From Effrenium voratum (Eukaryota; Sar; Dinophyceae; Suessiales; Symbiodiniaceae): 64,000 nt of DNA. The notes under the pieces were generated by a model. That model searched no databases and was not told the DNA's origin. It saw only the letters and a program-made list of their open reading frames with translations. This document shows positions 33,149-44,297 of the stretch, one piece after another. A program made the position numbers and the translations under genes. The stretch lies in the NCBI GenBank assembly GCA_963377175.1, contig CAUJNA010003802.1:264501-328500 (forward strand), given 5' to 3'. Numbering within the stretch: position 1 is the first letter of the stretch; each line of letters opens with the position of its first letter.

Positions 33149-35295
33149 TCACTGCAAACGAGGTTTCTTTGCTCTGTCCATCACAGCCAACAAAGAACCC
33201 ATATCCCGGGCAGCTTTGCCATGCATGCACTGTTTGCACTTGGCTGATTCATCAACAAGCTGGCCCTTGAATTGAGTGAAACTGTCCGAACAAACCCTTC
33301 CACAAACGAAGGTGTTTGTGGAGGACCCCTCTGGCAGGACATGCAACGTTCTGGTCACATTGTGCTCAAATGGGGTCCCTCTTCCCCAGTTAGTGGGTTC
33401 GGGGGACACATGGCTGGCCCGCACAACGGCCTCATCCAAGCTTGATTCATCGCCGGAGCTTGACTCAGAACTCGAGCTCGTGCTGTCATGCCCCGAGGCA
33501 TGAACATCATCTGCAGGGGGGTCCTCATTGTCCTCACAAGCGGGCGCCTCTTCTCGAACGTCTGGAGACGCATCATCAAAATAAGAGGCCCTGCTGTTGT
33601 CAGGCAAGAAAACACCACTGCGAATGGCTTGCAGAACCTCATCAAGTTTCCTCAATGGCATGGCTTGATGGTCCCTTGCATAAACAATTATAGCGTCTCG
33701 TCCTCTCATGGAATGGTGCCCCAGCACCGCACGAACTTCATCCGGCAAACCGTACCGAGCCGCCCATGACAGTGCTGTTGCCTTGATGCCATGCCCTGTC
33801 AAGCCCGGGAGGGGCTCGACCTGTTTCTGCAAAAGAGCACGGAGCCAAAGGCCAAGCTCTGCAGCAGTAACGGCGTGTTCCGTAAGCCGGCCATTCCTGT
33901 CCGGCGAAGTGAGCAGCGGACCAGCAAACCCAGCCCTCAGGTCTTTGCCCATCATCATTGCCACGTCCAGGAATGCTTTGCCCCATCTGTCACCTGTCAC
34001 ACCGATGACGCTTGCAATCAGGAGTAGTGGCAACCCAGTGCCGGCAGCGTGCATAGCGTTCTTGTGGTGGAAGGTGGACATTTCAATATATCCCTTTGAA
34101 AGGCCTTCATCCATCACATCAATACGGGAAGTGTAAATATCCCTGACATCAGAACAGCGAGCCCGTGCAAGAACCATAAACACAATCACTCCTGCAGCAT
34201 ATCTGTCAAGCAAAGCATATCTGTGGTCCTGGACGATGCACTCCAAGGCCGCGACTTCGGAGACCTTCAATGGCCTAGATTGTTTTCGAGGCGGTCTCTC
34301 CTTGCTGGCATGGCGGAGTATGCCCTTGACATTGGGCGAAGTGAGAACCGCCTCAGAAATCTCGAACCCCAGCACATGCTTCAAATCTCGAACCCCAGCA
34401 CATGCTTCAAGAACAGTAGTGTCTCAGGCACTTGCCGCAAAATGGAAATCCTTGCACCACTGTCACGCAAAGATCTCATGAACTTAATAATCGCCACAGC
34501 CGACGGCGGGAAGAAGGCCTGTTTGCAATCGCCAATACCAACCCACCAGCGAATCATCCTCTGAGCAAACGACACTCGTTTTGATAACGTAGCCTGAGAT
34601 TTTCCACCCAAAATCTCCTGCAGGACGGACAAGCGTTCAGTCTCATTCTCAAGTGCCATGAGCTGAATCCCGGCTTCGGACTCAGTGGGCGCATGCAAAA
34701 TGACCATCATCCAACGCTTAAGCACCAAGTGTAAACCGGGTGGGTTCCTGCGGGGACGAATGCGTGCACATGCCAGGAAAGCTGGAGCAGCAGCATCACG
34801 AGATACTGCAGGTTGCAACTCAGGCTCGCGCCGCTCTGTAAGCTCATGGATGTGCTGGGCCTGCGGCCTTTCCTTCTGCAGTATTGCTGTGTCAGAACCC
34901 CCAAAAATGGGTGCAAGGTGGCTAGTTTCCCACGGCAGCAAAAACTGTCTCACAGTAGCGGCTTCGAGTTCAGCCTCTTCAACCGCCCTGCAGATAGATT
35001 CGGAACTCCAGTCCGAACAACTTGCATGACCCACAAAACTAGGCAGCGCCTCGCGATCCAGCCTGATAGTCTTGAAGTCACCGAGGGCGCCATCCAAATC
35101 CAGCGAGCCACCAAATTCATCAGCATTGTTTTCATGAAAAACAGCATCTGTTTCGGGAATGGACCTGGCTGTTCCGGACGAAAGTTCATCCCTGCACTGT
35201 TCAATAGAACCTGACAAGTCAGCCTCGTTCCAACTCGGATCAAGAGGTCCAGCTCTCCCAACAGACATTTCTGCGCCACCACCCCCAAAAGCCAT
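33149..35295 (-). pseudogene. YR-I tyrosine recombinase, broken by a 26-bp duplication
   Basis: Two overlapping frames: 35295-34381 (304 codons) and 34384-33149 (411 codons). They are split by a perfect 26-bp tandem duplication at about 34356-34408 that shifts the frame and gives TGA. The second part holds the catalytic residues, numbered from its Met: Arg76 (LARARCSD), His198-Gly-Ile-Lys201 (LTGHGIKATALSW), His223/224 (LGHHSM), nucleophile Tyr235 (IIVYARD). The first part is a ~300-residue N-terminal region of unknown fold. The enzyme would integrate the circular DNA copy by site-specific recombination. Apart from the duplication no other lesion was seen, so inactivation is recent. Confidence 0.85.
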
Positions 35296-35497
35296 GCAGA
35301 AAATGGACTAACGCAGCGGCAACGTGCGCGACAAGCGTGACAGAAGACGTCTGGTCACACGACGATGCAAAAACTCCCCAATGTTGTGGAAGTAGCGTTG
35401 CAACTTGCGAATATGCCACAGCTTGCGTATATAACGCGTCCAATGCTCTGTTGCTCGGCGGTGACGACGTGAACAGGCGGCACCCATAACACGTCAA

Positions 35498-35907
35498 GTC
35501 AAAAATTCAGACTCACGTGTCATTGCACACAGTGCCTTGAAGCCAAAATGGCACGTGAGATTCACACATATGTTCGAGTTTGTGAAAACCATGCTCATGG
35601 CGCAATCACGGTTCACAAACAAGCAGGGTTACCTACACGCACAGCGGAAGTCAGGTTAACCCAAGGTTTAAAACTCAACAGTCATGCTGTCACAGACGCA
35701 TGGCACAAAGGAAACAAACTTCAGATGTTGCTCAGCAACAGGAGTTATAAAACACATAGTTCAAATGTTGCTCAACAACAGATGTTCAATGGCCCTCGTA
35801 GGAGGGGAATGGCAACAACGGGTGGGTGCACCGTGGCCTTCAAATGCGGCCACAGTTCTGCTAAGGCTCCAGTATAAAGCTGCATCCACCTATGGTGGAG
35901 TTACGCC
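35498..35907 (-). repeat. YR-I A1 terminal repeat
   Basis: Coding-sense 5' end of YR-I. Ends ...TTACGCC on the + strand at the junction with copia gag 5' sequence. It should contain the promoter and leader of the element; a TATAAA-like word is at about 35874 (+) and a spliced-leader-like word at 35534-35556 (minus). Confidence 0.95.
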
Positions 35908-35942
35908 AACTGCAACGGCAAGCAATGCCCAACTACTACGAC

Positions 35943-36047
35943 ATGTCAGGAGAACCGGCAGCAGCATCAGCTCAGCCCACTACAGCAGCAGACAACGGGC
36001 CAACAGCAGCAGAGACAGTAGGAGCCACAACTACAGGAACAGGAGTG
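35943..36047 (+). pseudogene. Copia Gag, N-terminal segment
   Basis: Starts MSGEPAAASAQPTTAADNGP and runs in frame to codon GTG at 36045-36047, where YR-II is inserted. The frame resumes at 49139 with ACACAGGAACAA (TQEQ...). The upstream flank in front of the ATG (CAACTGCAACGG...) continues the copia 5' UTR across YR-I. Confidence 0.6.
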
Positions 36048-36239
36048 TTAGAATCTTGGTCACTGCTTCAAGCCTAAAGGGACATGCAGGGAAAAAAGCA
36101 ACCGACCGGAGCAAACTCGATACGCGCTTTTTTACTTGAGCGTTGCTTAGAAGTGCAGGCTCAGAGATGCAGGTGGAGTGACGATGCGCGTCCACTCCAT
36201 TCTCCTGCATCTCATGCGGAGCCTGTCGGAATACCCCCA
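36048..36239 (-). repeat. YR-II B2 terminal repeat
   Basis: 192 bp, matches 36970-37161 with only a few differences (for example AAGTGCAGGCTCAGAGATG against AGGTGCAGGCTCTGAGATG). Begins TTAGAATCTTGG. Confidence 0.95.
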
Positions 36240-36585
36240 GGTCAACATTGCGTGTTCGACCATCACACAGGGTGTTTTACCCATGGGGCGTGAGACGAAA
36301 AAGGGGTATGTTGCACATGTATGCAATGCGTGCATGAATGTGCAAGGGAGGATGCGTCCTCCTGCATAGGGCCGATTCGGGCCGGACAGAATGCCGATGG
36401 CATTTGTCCATGTGCGATTGCGTGCACTGCGTGGGCCTCGCTGCGTATGCTCGAAATGGTCCTGCGGGAGTATCGAGAAGCAGTAAGCCAACGAAATGTT
36501 GGAAGCTGACCAGCTTCCATTCATGCGGGTGCATGCGTCCCTCAATCAGGCCTGGTGGAGGCTGCATGCCACCTGGGCCGTGAAA
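36240..36585. other. YR-II sequence between B2 and G-quadruplex
   Basis: About 345 bp unique to this element. Frames on both strands are short and overlap; none is supported. Rich in ATGC words like the rest of YR-II. Confidence 0.5.
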
Positions 36586-36600
36586 GGGTGGGAGGGTGGG
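36586..36600 (+). promoter_or_regulatory. G-quadruplex motif (YR-II)
   Basis: GGGTGGGAGGGTGGG, loops of one base each, immediately before the T-rich tract and A2. Same relative position as in YR-I and YR-III. Confidence 0.75.
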
Positions 36601-36812
36601 TTCTTTTTTTTTTTTTTTTCTTCTCCAAATTTTTTTTCCTTTTTTTCTTTTTTTTTTCTTTTTTTCTTTTATTTCCAATTTTTTTCTCCTTTCTTCTTTT
36701 TCCCTTCTTTATTTTTTTTTGTTTTTTTTCTCCCCTTTTCCTCTTGTTTTCTACTTTTTTTTTTTTTTTTTTTCCCTCTTTTTTCTTTCCTGTTTTTTTT
36801 TCTCAATTTTTT
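36601..36812. repeat. Long T-rich (pyrimidine) tract
   Basis: About 210 bases almost entirely T with some C; A/G-rich on the coding strand of YR-II. It creates long Phe- and Lys-rich spurious frames. It could be an expanded poly(A) trapped between A2 and B2. Confidence 0.95.
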
Positions 36813-36969
36813 CAAAAAGACGAAAAAGGAGGGGTCAAACCCTCCAGGCCCAGGCATTGTCCTTACCAAGAGAGCTCTTGAAGCAGAAAGGAGTGAAGAG
36901 GCACGCCGGACCCGAAGATTGAAGATTCAACCAAGATTAAAACACAGGGGAAAAGACAAACCCCTAGCG
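36811..36969 (-). repeat. YR-II A2 repeat
   Basis: Imperfect copy of 49010-49138: both carry AGGGGTCAAACCCTCCAGGC, CTTGAAGCAGAAA and CAACCAAGATTAAAACACAG, ending GGGGAAAAGACAAACCCCTA then GCG. About 20-30 bases of indel difference between the copies. Confidence 0.85.
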
Positions 36970-37161
36970 TTAGAATCTTGGTCACTGCTTCAAGCCTAAA
37001 GGGACATGCAGGGAAAAAAGCAACCGACCGGAGCAAACTCGATACGCGCTTTTTTACTTGAGCGTTGCTTAGAGGTGCAGGCTCTGAGATGCAGGTGGAG
37101 TGACGATGCGCGTCCACTCCATCTTCCTGCATCTCATGCGGAGCCTGTCGGAATACCCCCA
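36970..37161 (-). repeat. YR-II B1 repeat
   Basis: Inner B copy, abutting A2 directly (CCCTAGCG|TTAGAATC), again the junction expected in a circle. Confidence 0.95.
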
Positions 37162-37324
37162 CTTTAGAGTTCTAAGCAATCGGTCAAATCACCTTACCCC
37201 CTCTTTAGTGCGTTTGCGATGCAGCCACGTGCTCGGGTCTCCACGGTGCGTCCGCAGGGTGAAGCGTGAGAGCTGATGCGTGAGGCCAGAAATCATGCGG
37301 CCTGAAGCGCACTCTGGCTTCTGG

Positions 37325-40176
37325 TCAAGCCTGGAATGCGGAGGTATTACCTCTGCTAAGCTGGTCTGCCCAGATGTTGCGCTCCCCTGGGATGTGTGAC
37401 GCGATCACGGACCACTTGTGCTTATGGGCCCAGGCAGCAACAAGTTGCACAAAGACTTGTAAGGGCCAAGAGGTGGTGAACAATTTATTAACACCGGCTT
37501 CGGAAGCTGTGTTGTCTGTCCCTGTGGGCATGCAAATGCCATGCACGCCTTGTCCCTCGCAGGACCATGCGATACGCATGAGTGCTAGTTGGGCCAAGGT
37601 TTCCGAAGCATGCGATGTAACGCTGGGCTTCTTTGGTCAGGCATGGCCATTGTTCCTGGACTTCTTGGAATTGCCATGTCTCTGCGAACCACGCAACGGA
37701 GTTGCTGGAGATGAACCAACCTCCTATGCCCACTATACTGCCCTCGGCGCATGCATCCGCGGCTGCCTTGCAAGCCAGCATTGGCTTCTCAGCGGGCACG
37801 CGAGGTCTAGATGGAAGCATTGCAGCAACCATTCTACGCTGTGTTTGCTCATCCTGGACAGGCGAGTGTGCTCTGCGGAGGCGTCCGCTATGCGCACCCA
37901 AGCGGATTTGTGACTAGGCACAACGCGAGGCAGGTCGGCTGGCGTGCGAACGCATGCCCCTTGGAACTCTAGAACTTTAGAGCCTGGCGGCATAAAAATG
38001 CCATGCACTGCTGACCTGAGCACGGCTTTGGCGTCTAATGCTGAAAGGAAAGATGGCCACAAACGCGCATGGACAGAGAGCATGCAACCTGGCAGCGAGT
38101 GCAGGTCTGTGTACAATGGCGCTAGCCAGGATCTGAGTTCGGGGCTCAGGCTGGTAGCCCAAATGAGAAGGCCTAGAACCTGCTCTAGAAGTTTTCGCTT
38201 GACCTTCCCTGCTTTGAGCAGCTCGTGCAACTGTCCTTTCAATTTGATGGTTTTTTCCGGCGTGAGTTCGATGGTCTCGTGCAGGAAATTAATGCGCCAC
38301 CCGCACCATGTGAGGTTGTCCTGAAATTGAACTTTTTTCCAGGAGATCGGGGCCGATATGGCTGCAAAAAACATGACCATGAGGGCCAGCTGCGCGTCTG
38401 CGTCATTGCGATGCAGTGCGGCTAAAAGGTCATCTACGAACAACCATGCGCGATGCGGGTGCAGTCCCAAAATGCCGTGCAGTAGTCTCAGGAGGAATGC
38501 TCCGGTGCGCTGCCACCAGTATGCAGAGAAGCGTGCTCCGAAGTGGCACACTCTATAATGGTACAGGACATCGGCAACCCGAAACAAAAGCAGGCCATGT
38601 TCACTGGGGTGCACTTGGATCTGCTTATGCGCTGCTTTGAAATCAAAGCTTGCCCCCACAAAGGACGAGTGCGTGTCCTCGGGGAGGAAGGCTAAGCGCA
38701 CGTCTGAGGCCATTGGCAGGCTGATGCGTTCGGGAATTGCGCACTTGGGGTTCACCCCACACACAGTGCTGTCTAAGACTAGTCGCGGGTCTTTGCCTTC
38801 GGCATGCACGACGTTGAGCTTCCCGACTGCTATGCCTTTATGCCAATGCTGTCTGGCTTGTTCGATGGACATGCTGGTGCGGATGACCCATCCGTTTGCA
38901 ATTTCTTTTTCTAGCAAGGCGGACACTGTTTCTGGTTCCGCTTCCGCGGCTTTCCAGTTGCCGATGCACTCGGTGAGTTCACTAGGCAGGTCTGCCTGGG
39001 GTTTTGGCGGCCACTGCATGCTGCGCGGCAACTCCGACACCGCCCCTGTTGGCACGCCTTCTGCCAGCAGCGGCACTAGTTTGAGGTCGGGGTCATTGGA
39101 TGCCGTCGCTAGGGCATGCAAAAGTGATAGGCGGTACGGCTGTCCTTCATCAGGCGCAAGCTCGGATGGGCACGGCATGCTCATGGCGCGGAATGCTATT
39201 CGTGCTGCCTCCTCGGATTGCTGTTCCGAGAGAGGAGGGGATGCGTTGCCGGAGCCCACATGGGCCAGAATTTTTGGGATGAGTTTTTGTTCGTTTAGCC
39301 AATGCAGCCAGGCCCGAGCGACTATGGTGAGCGGGTGGTTTGGTTGAGGGATTGAGTGGTCTGCAGTTGAATGCATGCCAGCTCCGTCGCATACCCGCAG
39401 GCGCACGGGGTGCAGTCGGGGAGGGTTTGCTTAAGCTGCGGACCTCGGGCTGCGCGCTCACTTTGAATGCGCAATGTTTGATCAAACTTGCTGCGAGACT
39501 TGCCGGGTACTCGGCTGTAAGCGTGCTCAGGTACTGGCCTGAGCTTCCCTGAACTCCAGCTATGGCGTGCTTTTGTTGATGCGTGCATCTGCTGGCCACG
39601 TGCTGGATGCATGCATTGTTGCTGGCGAAGCACCATGATTTGGAGAGCAGCATACCATGTTGGCATGCATCCACCCATGCGAGGTGCCCGTGAAAGTTTT
39701 GTAAGCACTGGAAATTTTCCGGCTCTAACCACGCCATGCTGGACGGCGGCTGCTCGAATATTGCTACGCCACTTTGTGAGGCTACTGCTTTGAATAGCTC
39801 TCGTCCTCTTCTGTGGATTTCGCGGCTGTCGCGAACCCGAGAGAGTTCTGCTGGTGATAAATTGGGCACTCCTAGCATGCATGAAGGTGTGCGTAACGCT
39901 GTGGGCCCGCCCGGCCTAAGCTTGAGGCGGGGTTAGCAAACTAACGCTGCCCGACCAGCATATGCGTAGAAGCAGTTCGAACCATGCGTCATCCAGAATG
40001 TTGTGCTGAGGATTGGCGTCTAGGTCGAAGGCTTCGAAGCGCGCCAGGCCTCGTTGGTCTGCTGCCGCGGAAATTGGTGCACGCACTCCCGCGAAAACGT
40101 CCAGCAATAGTCCTCCCCTGGTCGTGTGCGAGGCTATGGCATCTGCAGGTATGGGTTGGCAAGCGGGATTGGGCAC
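37325..40176 (-). pseudogene. YR-II methyltransferase-like/RT/RNase H polyprotein
   Basis: Coding order: LLLDVFAGVRAPISAAADQ with EAFDLDAN (40176-39916, motif I and acidic motif II of the methyltransferase-like domain). After a frameshift comes RLKLRPGGPTALRTP, but the APPCKEYS segment seen in YR-III is missing. The domain continues to ~39430. The 557-codon frame 39406-37733 is the RT: KGIAVGKLNVVHAEG, FDFKAAHKQIQV (D255), HFGARFSAYWWQRTGAFLL, LFVDDLLAAL (323-328, catalytic). RNase H is split between 37901-37488 (AAADACAEGSIVGIGGWF) and 37597-37325 (MPTGTDNTASEAGVNKLF, NIWADQLSRG). At least three frameshifts, so inactive. Confidence 0.8.
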
Positions 40177-40239
40177 ATTGGATGCGGCCGGCGGTACTGC
40201 ACCGTCCGGGGAAGTTGCCGGGACTTCCGTCGGACTGTT

Positions 40240-41495
40240 TCATGTGTGGTTTGATGCGTGCTGGGATGCCGGATGCGTCTGCTGGCACCCTTTTATCGCG
40301 CACACATGTGCAAACTGGCAGTTGTCTGATTTGCACTGTCCCGTTTGGAATCTGCGGCAAATAGGCTTTCCATTGTGCGAGGTAGCCCAGGCGTTTTTGG
40401 ACTTTCCTTTCCCCTTGCCTTTGCCTTTCTTGTGCGGCGGTTCGGATTTTTGCGGCCGGCTGGCGGTTTGGGCTGCCTGGGAGTCAGTTGGGCCCGTTTC
40501 GCGGGAGGTAGTGCAGGCATGGCTTTGGAGATTTTAGGTCGCAGCATGAGGAGCGAATGGATCTCCATGCGGCCATGCGTGAGTTCGTGGAAGGCATCGT
40601 CCATGGACCATTTGCGACGCAGAAGGTCTACGCTTGTGCCCCAAATCTGGCGATCCGCATGCAAGAGTTCTGAGGTCGTGACTGTGCGCAGTGACAGTGC
40701 GGGGTCTGGCTGCGTGAGGCACATGCTGGCAATTTGCTGATCCAATGCTTTGGCGTTCAGTAGGTGCACGGCTTGGCACAGGGCCAATGCATTGCGGAAC
40801 ACTTGTTGGGTGCGATGCAGCCAGCTAGCTGTGAGTGCTCTGCCCTCCACACTGACCTCTGGGGTTTCGTCAAAGAATGCATGCGTCAGTAGCTGTGCTT
40901 CGGTGCGTGCTACTTTATGCGAACGTGCTTCCATGGCTTCTTGGTATTGGCGTGCACTGAGTCTCAACTGCCACGGGATCCATTTGAAATGCTTGGATTT
41001 GGTCATGTCATAGACCATGCTTAAAAGGCGGATGCTAGGCATGCTGTCTGGACCTAACAGCTCGCCGGGGTAGTTCTTTTGGAACTTGTCTACTAAGTCC
41101 TGCACGACTTCTGGGCTCAGCTTGGGGGGCAGATGTTCTGCCCATGCAATTGCGGGTGATGTCTGCGGACTGGGCAAAACCTGTCCTGTATGCGGCGTCA
41201 GGGCCAAGGATTCCTGCGAGGCGGATGCCTTGGCCATGACAAAGGCTCTCCTAATGCGTGCCGCAGGTATTGAGTGCTCTGGATCCGTGACTCCCATGGC
41301 GGTCCACGTTTCAGCAGGCACGCCGTCCAACAGCTTGCTGAGATCGGATGCATCGGCGTAAGCGTAAGCGAAATCTGCAATGTCCTCAAAACCCAGGCCA
41401 AGGACATGCTCGACCAGCACGTCTGGCACCCGAGCGCTTGACAGCAGATTGCGCATGGCTTCGGCTGATGTCACTTGTTCCTCTGTGTCCGCCAT
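40240..41495 (-). pseudogene. YR-II Gag-like protein with CCCH finger
   Basis: The N-terminus MADTEEQVTSAEAMRNLLSS with ARVPDVLVEHVLGLGFEDIA aligns with the YR-III Gag (ARVPEGLQDLVLARGF). The central block includes WIPWQLRLSARQYQEAMEAR, FFDETPEVSVEGRAL and LCLTQPDPA-like MCLTQPDPALSLRTV. Then a basic stretch (NRRTRKAKARGKES). The main frame (41495-40293) drifts out just before the finger; in another frame the end reads CRRFQTGQCKSDNCQFAH, then CAIKGCQQTHPASQH, a CX7CX5CX3H finger plus a second Cys/His pair as in YR-I. One frameshift near 40370. Confidence 0.75.
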
Positions 41496-41738
41496 GCTGG
41501 GCCAAGGCGAAGGATTGGTTTGAGATACTGTTAGTCAGCTAGAAAATAGCTGGTGGCAGCATGCAACAAGAAAAGATGTGTCAAGTGTGCAAAAAGCCTG
41601 CGGAAATGCCTGCACTGAGCTGGGGTGCGGGCCTGCTGGTCGCGACAAAGATCGCGTTGTGGACGTTCCGGCCTGGGGGCGGGTCTGCACACTCGCCCAA
41701 CACTCATGGCGGTCACCTGCAAGTGAAACCTTTTTGTG

Positions 41739-43230
41739 CTACGGCATGAGCGAGAATGCGTGCTGGCACGCGTTATGCTTGCACAAGTGCTCTTGGCCTA
41801 AGTAGTCAATGCGATGCACTGGTACCTGGATCCCCAGGCCGCATGCTGTACAAAAAGCGGATTGCAGGTGCTCCGGGGAGCTGTATACTGCATGCACTGC
41901 TGCCCCGGTAGTGAGTTGAACCAAGCAGAGTGCCGACGATGATCGTGGAGGAGGTGCTTCATCTGGGCACTCTTCTCCTGATTCGTGTGAGCTGGAGCTG
42001 GCTGACGATTGAATGTCCTGCACTGCCCATGCCTCGGGGTCCGCTATGCAAGGTTGAATTTGCTGTTCCCTGACGTAGGTAAACATGCGTAGCGGTGCGG
42101 GAAGGTCCAGTAAATTTATGCTCTCTGGGATGGGCTGTGCATCAACGCGGAAAAGCGGCTCGAAGACTGGATGCTGACCTCCCCTGGATTGCGGGCGAGT
42201 GGGTCGCCAGCCTCGGATGAGTGCGGCTGCTATCTGCGCTTGCACCCAGAGGCTTTCGATTGTGTCGTCGCGGCTGTACAGTTGCACCGAATTGATACGG
42301 TGATGCCCTTGCTGACGTCTGGACTCCTCTGGCAAGCGGAGTTGGGCCGAAGCGCTCAAGAGTGCCACTTTTAGGCTGCGCAGCGTATATGCCTGCGCCT
42401 CGTCTGAGTTGAGGCATGCTGAAGTGCGAGGCTCCCAAGGGACTTGCACTGCCCAGCGCAGCAACGACAAGGCCTGCGTGTATGGAAGCGGGCCCGAAAA
42501 CTTTGGGTGCGTTTTTTCGTCAAGGCATGCGAACACGGGCATGATGAAATCTGGCTCGGGCAAACTGAAAGGTTCTGAAACACTTTGAGCGACTGCTTCG
42601 CCAAGGCTCTCGAGCCATCTTAATACCCAAGAGGATTGTGCACTGCGTCCTGTGAGGCCGAACAGAGCGCATGCCCAAGGCTGTCCTAGTTTTGTAGTCT
42701 TTGTCGCCCAGCATGATCCTCGCAGAGCATGCTGAGTAAGACTGATCTCTTTAATTTTGATGCGCTGCATGTCCCCGAAACGCATGCTGGTGTGGGCCGC
42801 CAAAAGAAATGCGCCCAGTGTGATGCGCAGGTTATGCGTGCAGTCGGCTGCACAAACCTTACGCTCCCAGGATGCCAGAACTGCCAGGGGCAAAGGCAGA
42901 GCCTCCTTTCTTTCCTGAGGCTGCTGAGGGGAAGCGAAGGCTTTTGCGAGAGGGTTGGAGAGAAGAAAGGCCAACGATTCAATTTGACCTATGCGAGCGC
43001 CAAGAAAGTGCTTTGAGCATGGGTCGAGGTGCTATGCGTACGCTGCTGCGGTCTTCCAGCTTGGAGTTTTCGCAGGCATGCAAAAGGTCCACCAAGCCGA
43101 AGCCAAGTGCTCCGATGAATGCCAAAAAGGCGCGTATGCACCTGAAGTACTGGGCAATGGTGGACGGTGTGTACGCACGGAGCGACGCCTCGAAGGCTGC
43201 GTATGGATCCTGAGATGCAGCTGCGGCCAC
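41739..43230 (-). pseudogene. YR-II tyrosine recombinase
   Basis: The catalytic part is 42974-41739 (411 codons): Arg65 (HTSMRFGD), a beta-hairpin Lys (TKTTK, 92/95), YTLRSLK (196-202) where the family has HxxR, His224/225 (QQGHHR), nucleophile Tyr233 (VQLYSRDD). A region in another frame (43230-42979) holds the N-terminal core-binding domain (AFEASLRAYTPSTIAQYFRC). The first catalytic His position being Tyr is a possible loss. A C-terminal tail of ~170 residues carries a Cys/His cluster (CTACGLGIQ, HLCKHNACQHAF by frame). Frameshifted between domains. Confidence 0.75.
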
Positions 43231-43921
43231 AAAGGTGATTGAGCAGGATCCAATTTGCGCTAGCAGGTCCTGCCAGTCTTGAATGCACTTTTCGCGTTGG
43301 GTGGCTTGGCTCTGTGCATGCGGACCGAGTTTGGCCTGTCTGAAACGAGGGGCTGCGGCCCGTCCTGGCCCTTGACCCGAGGTCTAAGGGGCCGGGGTTG
43401 AAGGGTGCCGCCGATGGCTCGTGCCGGATTGCTGAATGCGGTTTGGGTGCCTGGCCAACGCTGCGGGGCTGCGGCCTGCAAGGCGGTCGTGGCAACGGGT
43501 GGCAATGCTCTGCAAACCATGGGAAAAGAGGTGACGGCTGCGTCACTGGCAGGCCTCCACGGGCGAGGATTGGTGCAGGCTGAGCTTTGGGATGGTTAAG
43601 TGGGGGTGGGGGCCGAAGCGGATGCGTCAACATGTGCACGCCCACCGGAGCACCGGTTGCTAGCGTTGGTGCATGTTCAGCGGAACGTGGCTGGGCGGCA
43701 AGCGGATGTGGAGCGCTGCTTGCTGTTGCGTGCGGACTGGAACGCAGGTCCTGGATGCCATGACGGGGCCTCAGTCTAGGCGCCGGCTTCGGCTTTGCGG
43801 TTGGCTGCATAAAGAGGTGCTCCGAGTTGTGGGACTCCTGCGTTTCGCTGTCGGCATCCTGATCGAGCGGCCTTTTCACTGACCATGCCGACCCCCAGTG
43901 GTCACGAACGCGCCATGGCAT
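43231..43921 (-). pseudogene. YR-II Pro-rich region in front of the recombinase
   Basis: A 310-codon minus frame from 43921, rich in Pro, Arg, Ala and His (LRPPPPLNHPKAQPAPILAR). It probably is the N-terminal extension of the recombinase: the core-binding domain starts in another frame where this one overlaps it, and YR-I also has a ~300-residue N-terminal region. YR-III keeps a similar Pro-rich frame at 58026-57379. Confidence 0.45.
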
Positions 43922-44297
43922 GGGCGTGATCTAGGGGAAGCTGTGTCTGTGGCAAAGATTGAACCTGCGCAACAGAGCATTGGCAGAGATGCCGTGGCAT
44001 GGAATGCAAACGCGTCACGTGAATGCCTGCTGCGTGTAGGCGCGTAATGCGGCCTCGAGGAGGCCTGGATGCGGACCTAGAAGTCGGTCTGTTCGTACCT
44101 GGAGAGACGGATGCATGCAACCCTGGCTTAGGGAGGCTTGCTGGCAACAGACTCCAATTGCATGGCGAATGTTCTTTTTTCTCGGCTTGCTGTTGAGATG
44201 CACGGCAAATGCCTGTACGTGCCCCGGCAGGGACTGCGGTTGCTTGCATGCATGCCATGCTGTTGGGCTGATGCAAAATGCGAATGCGTGCAATGCA

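Larger units (their letters stand above)
27355..35907 (-). mobile_element. YR-I: near-intact tyrosine-recombinase retroelement
   Basis: Coding-sense order: A1 (35907-35498), YR ORF, Gag ORF, methyltransferase-like/RT/RNase H ORF, B1 (28531-28228), A2 (28227-27818), 16-base G-rich spacer, B2 (27802-27355). A1 and A2 are both 410 bp and look identical; B1 and B2 are near identical apart from an internal duplication. This split-direct-repeat plan is that of Ngaro/PAT-like YR retroelements, which integrate through a circular intermediate. It sits in the 5' UTR of the copia element (flanks ...GTACAAC and AACTGC...). The near-identical repeats suggest a young insertion. Confidence 0.85.

Noticed and set aside
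36495..36999. Phe-rich 'membrane protein' on plus (167 codons)
   Set aside because: Produced by a T-rich tract in a transposon terminus.
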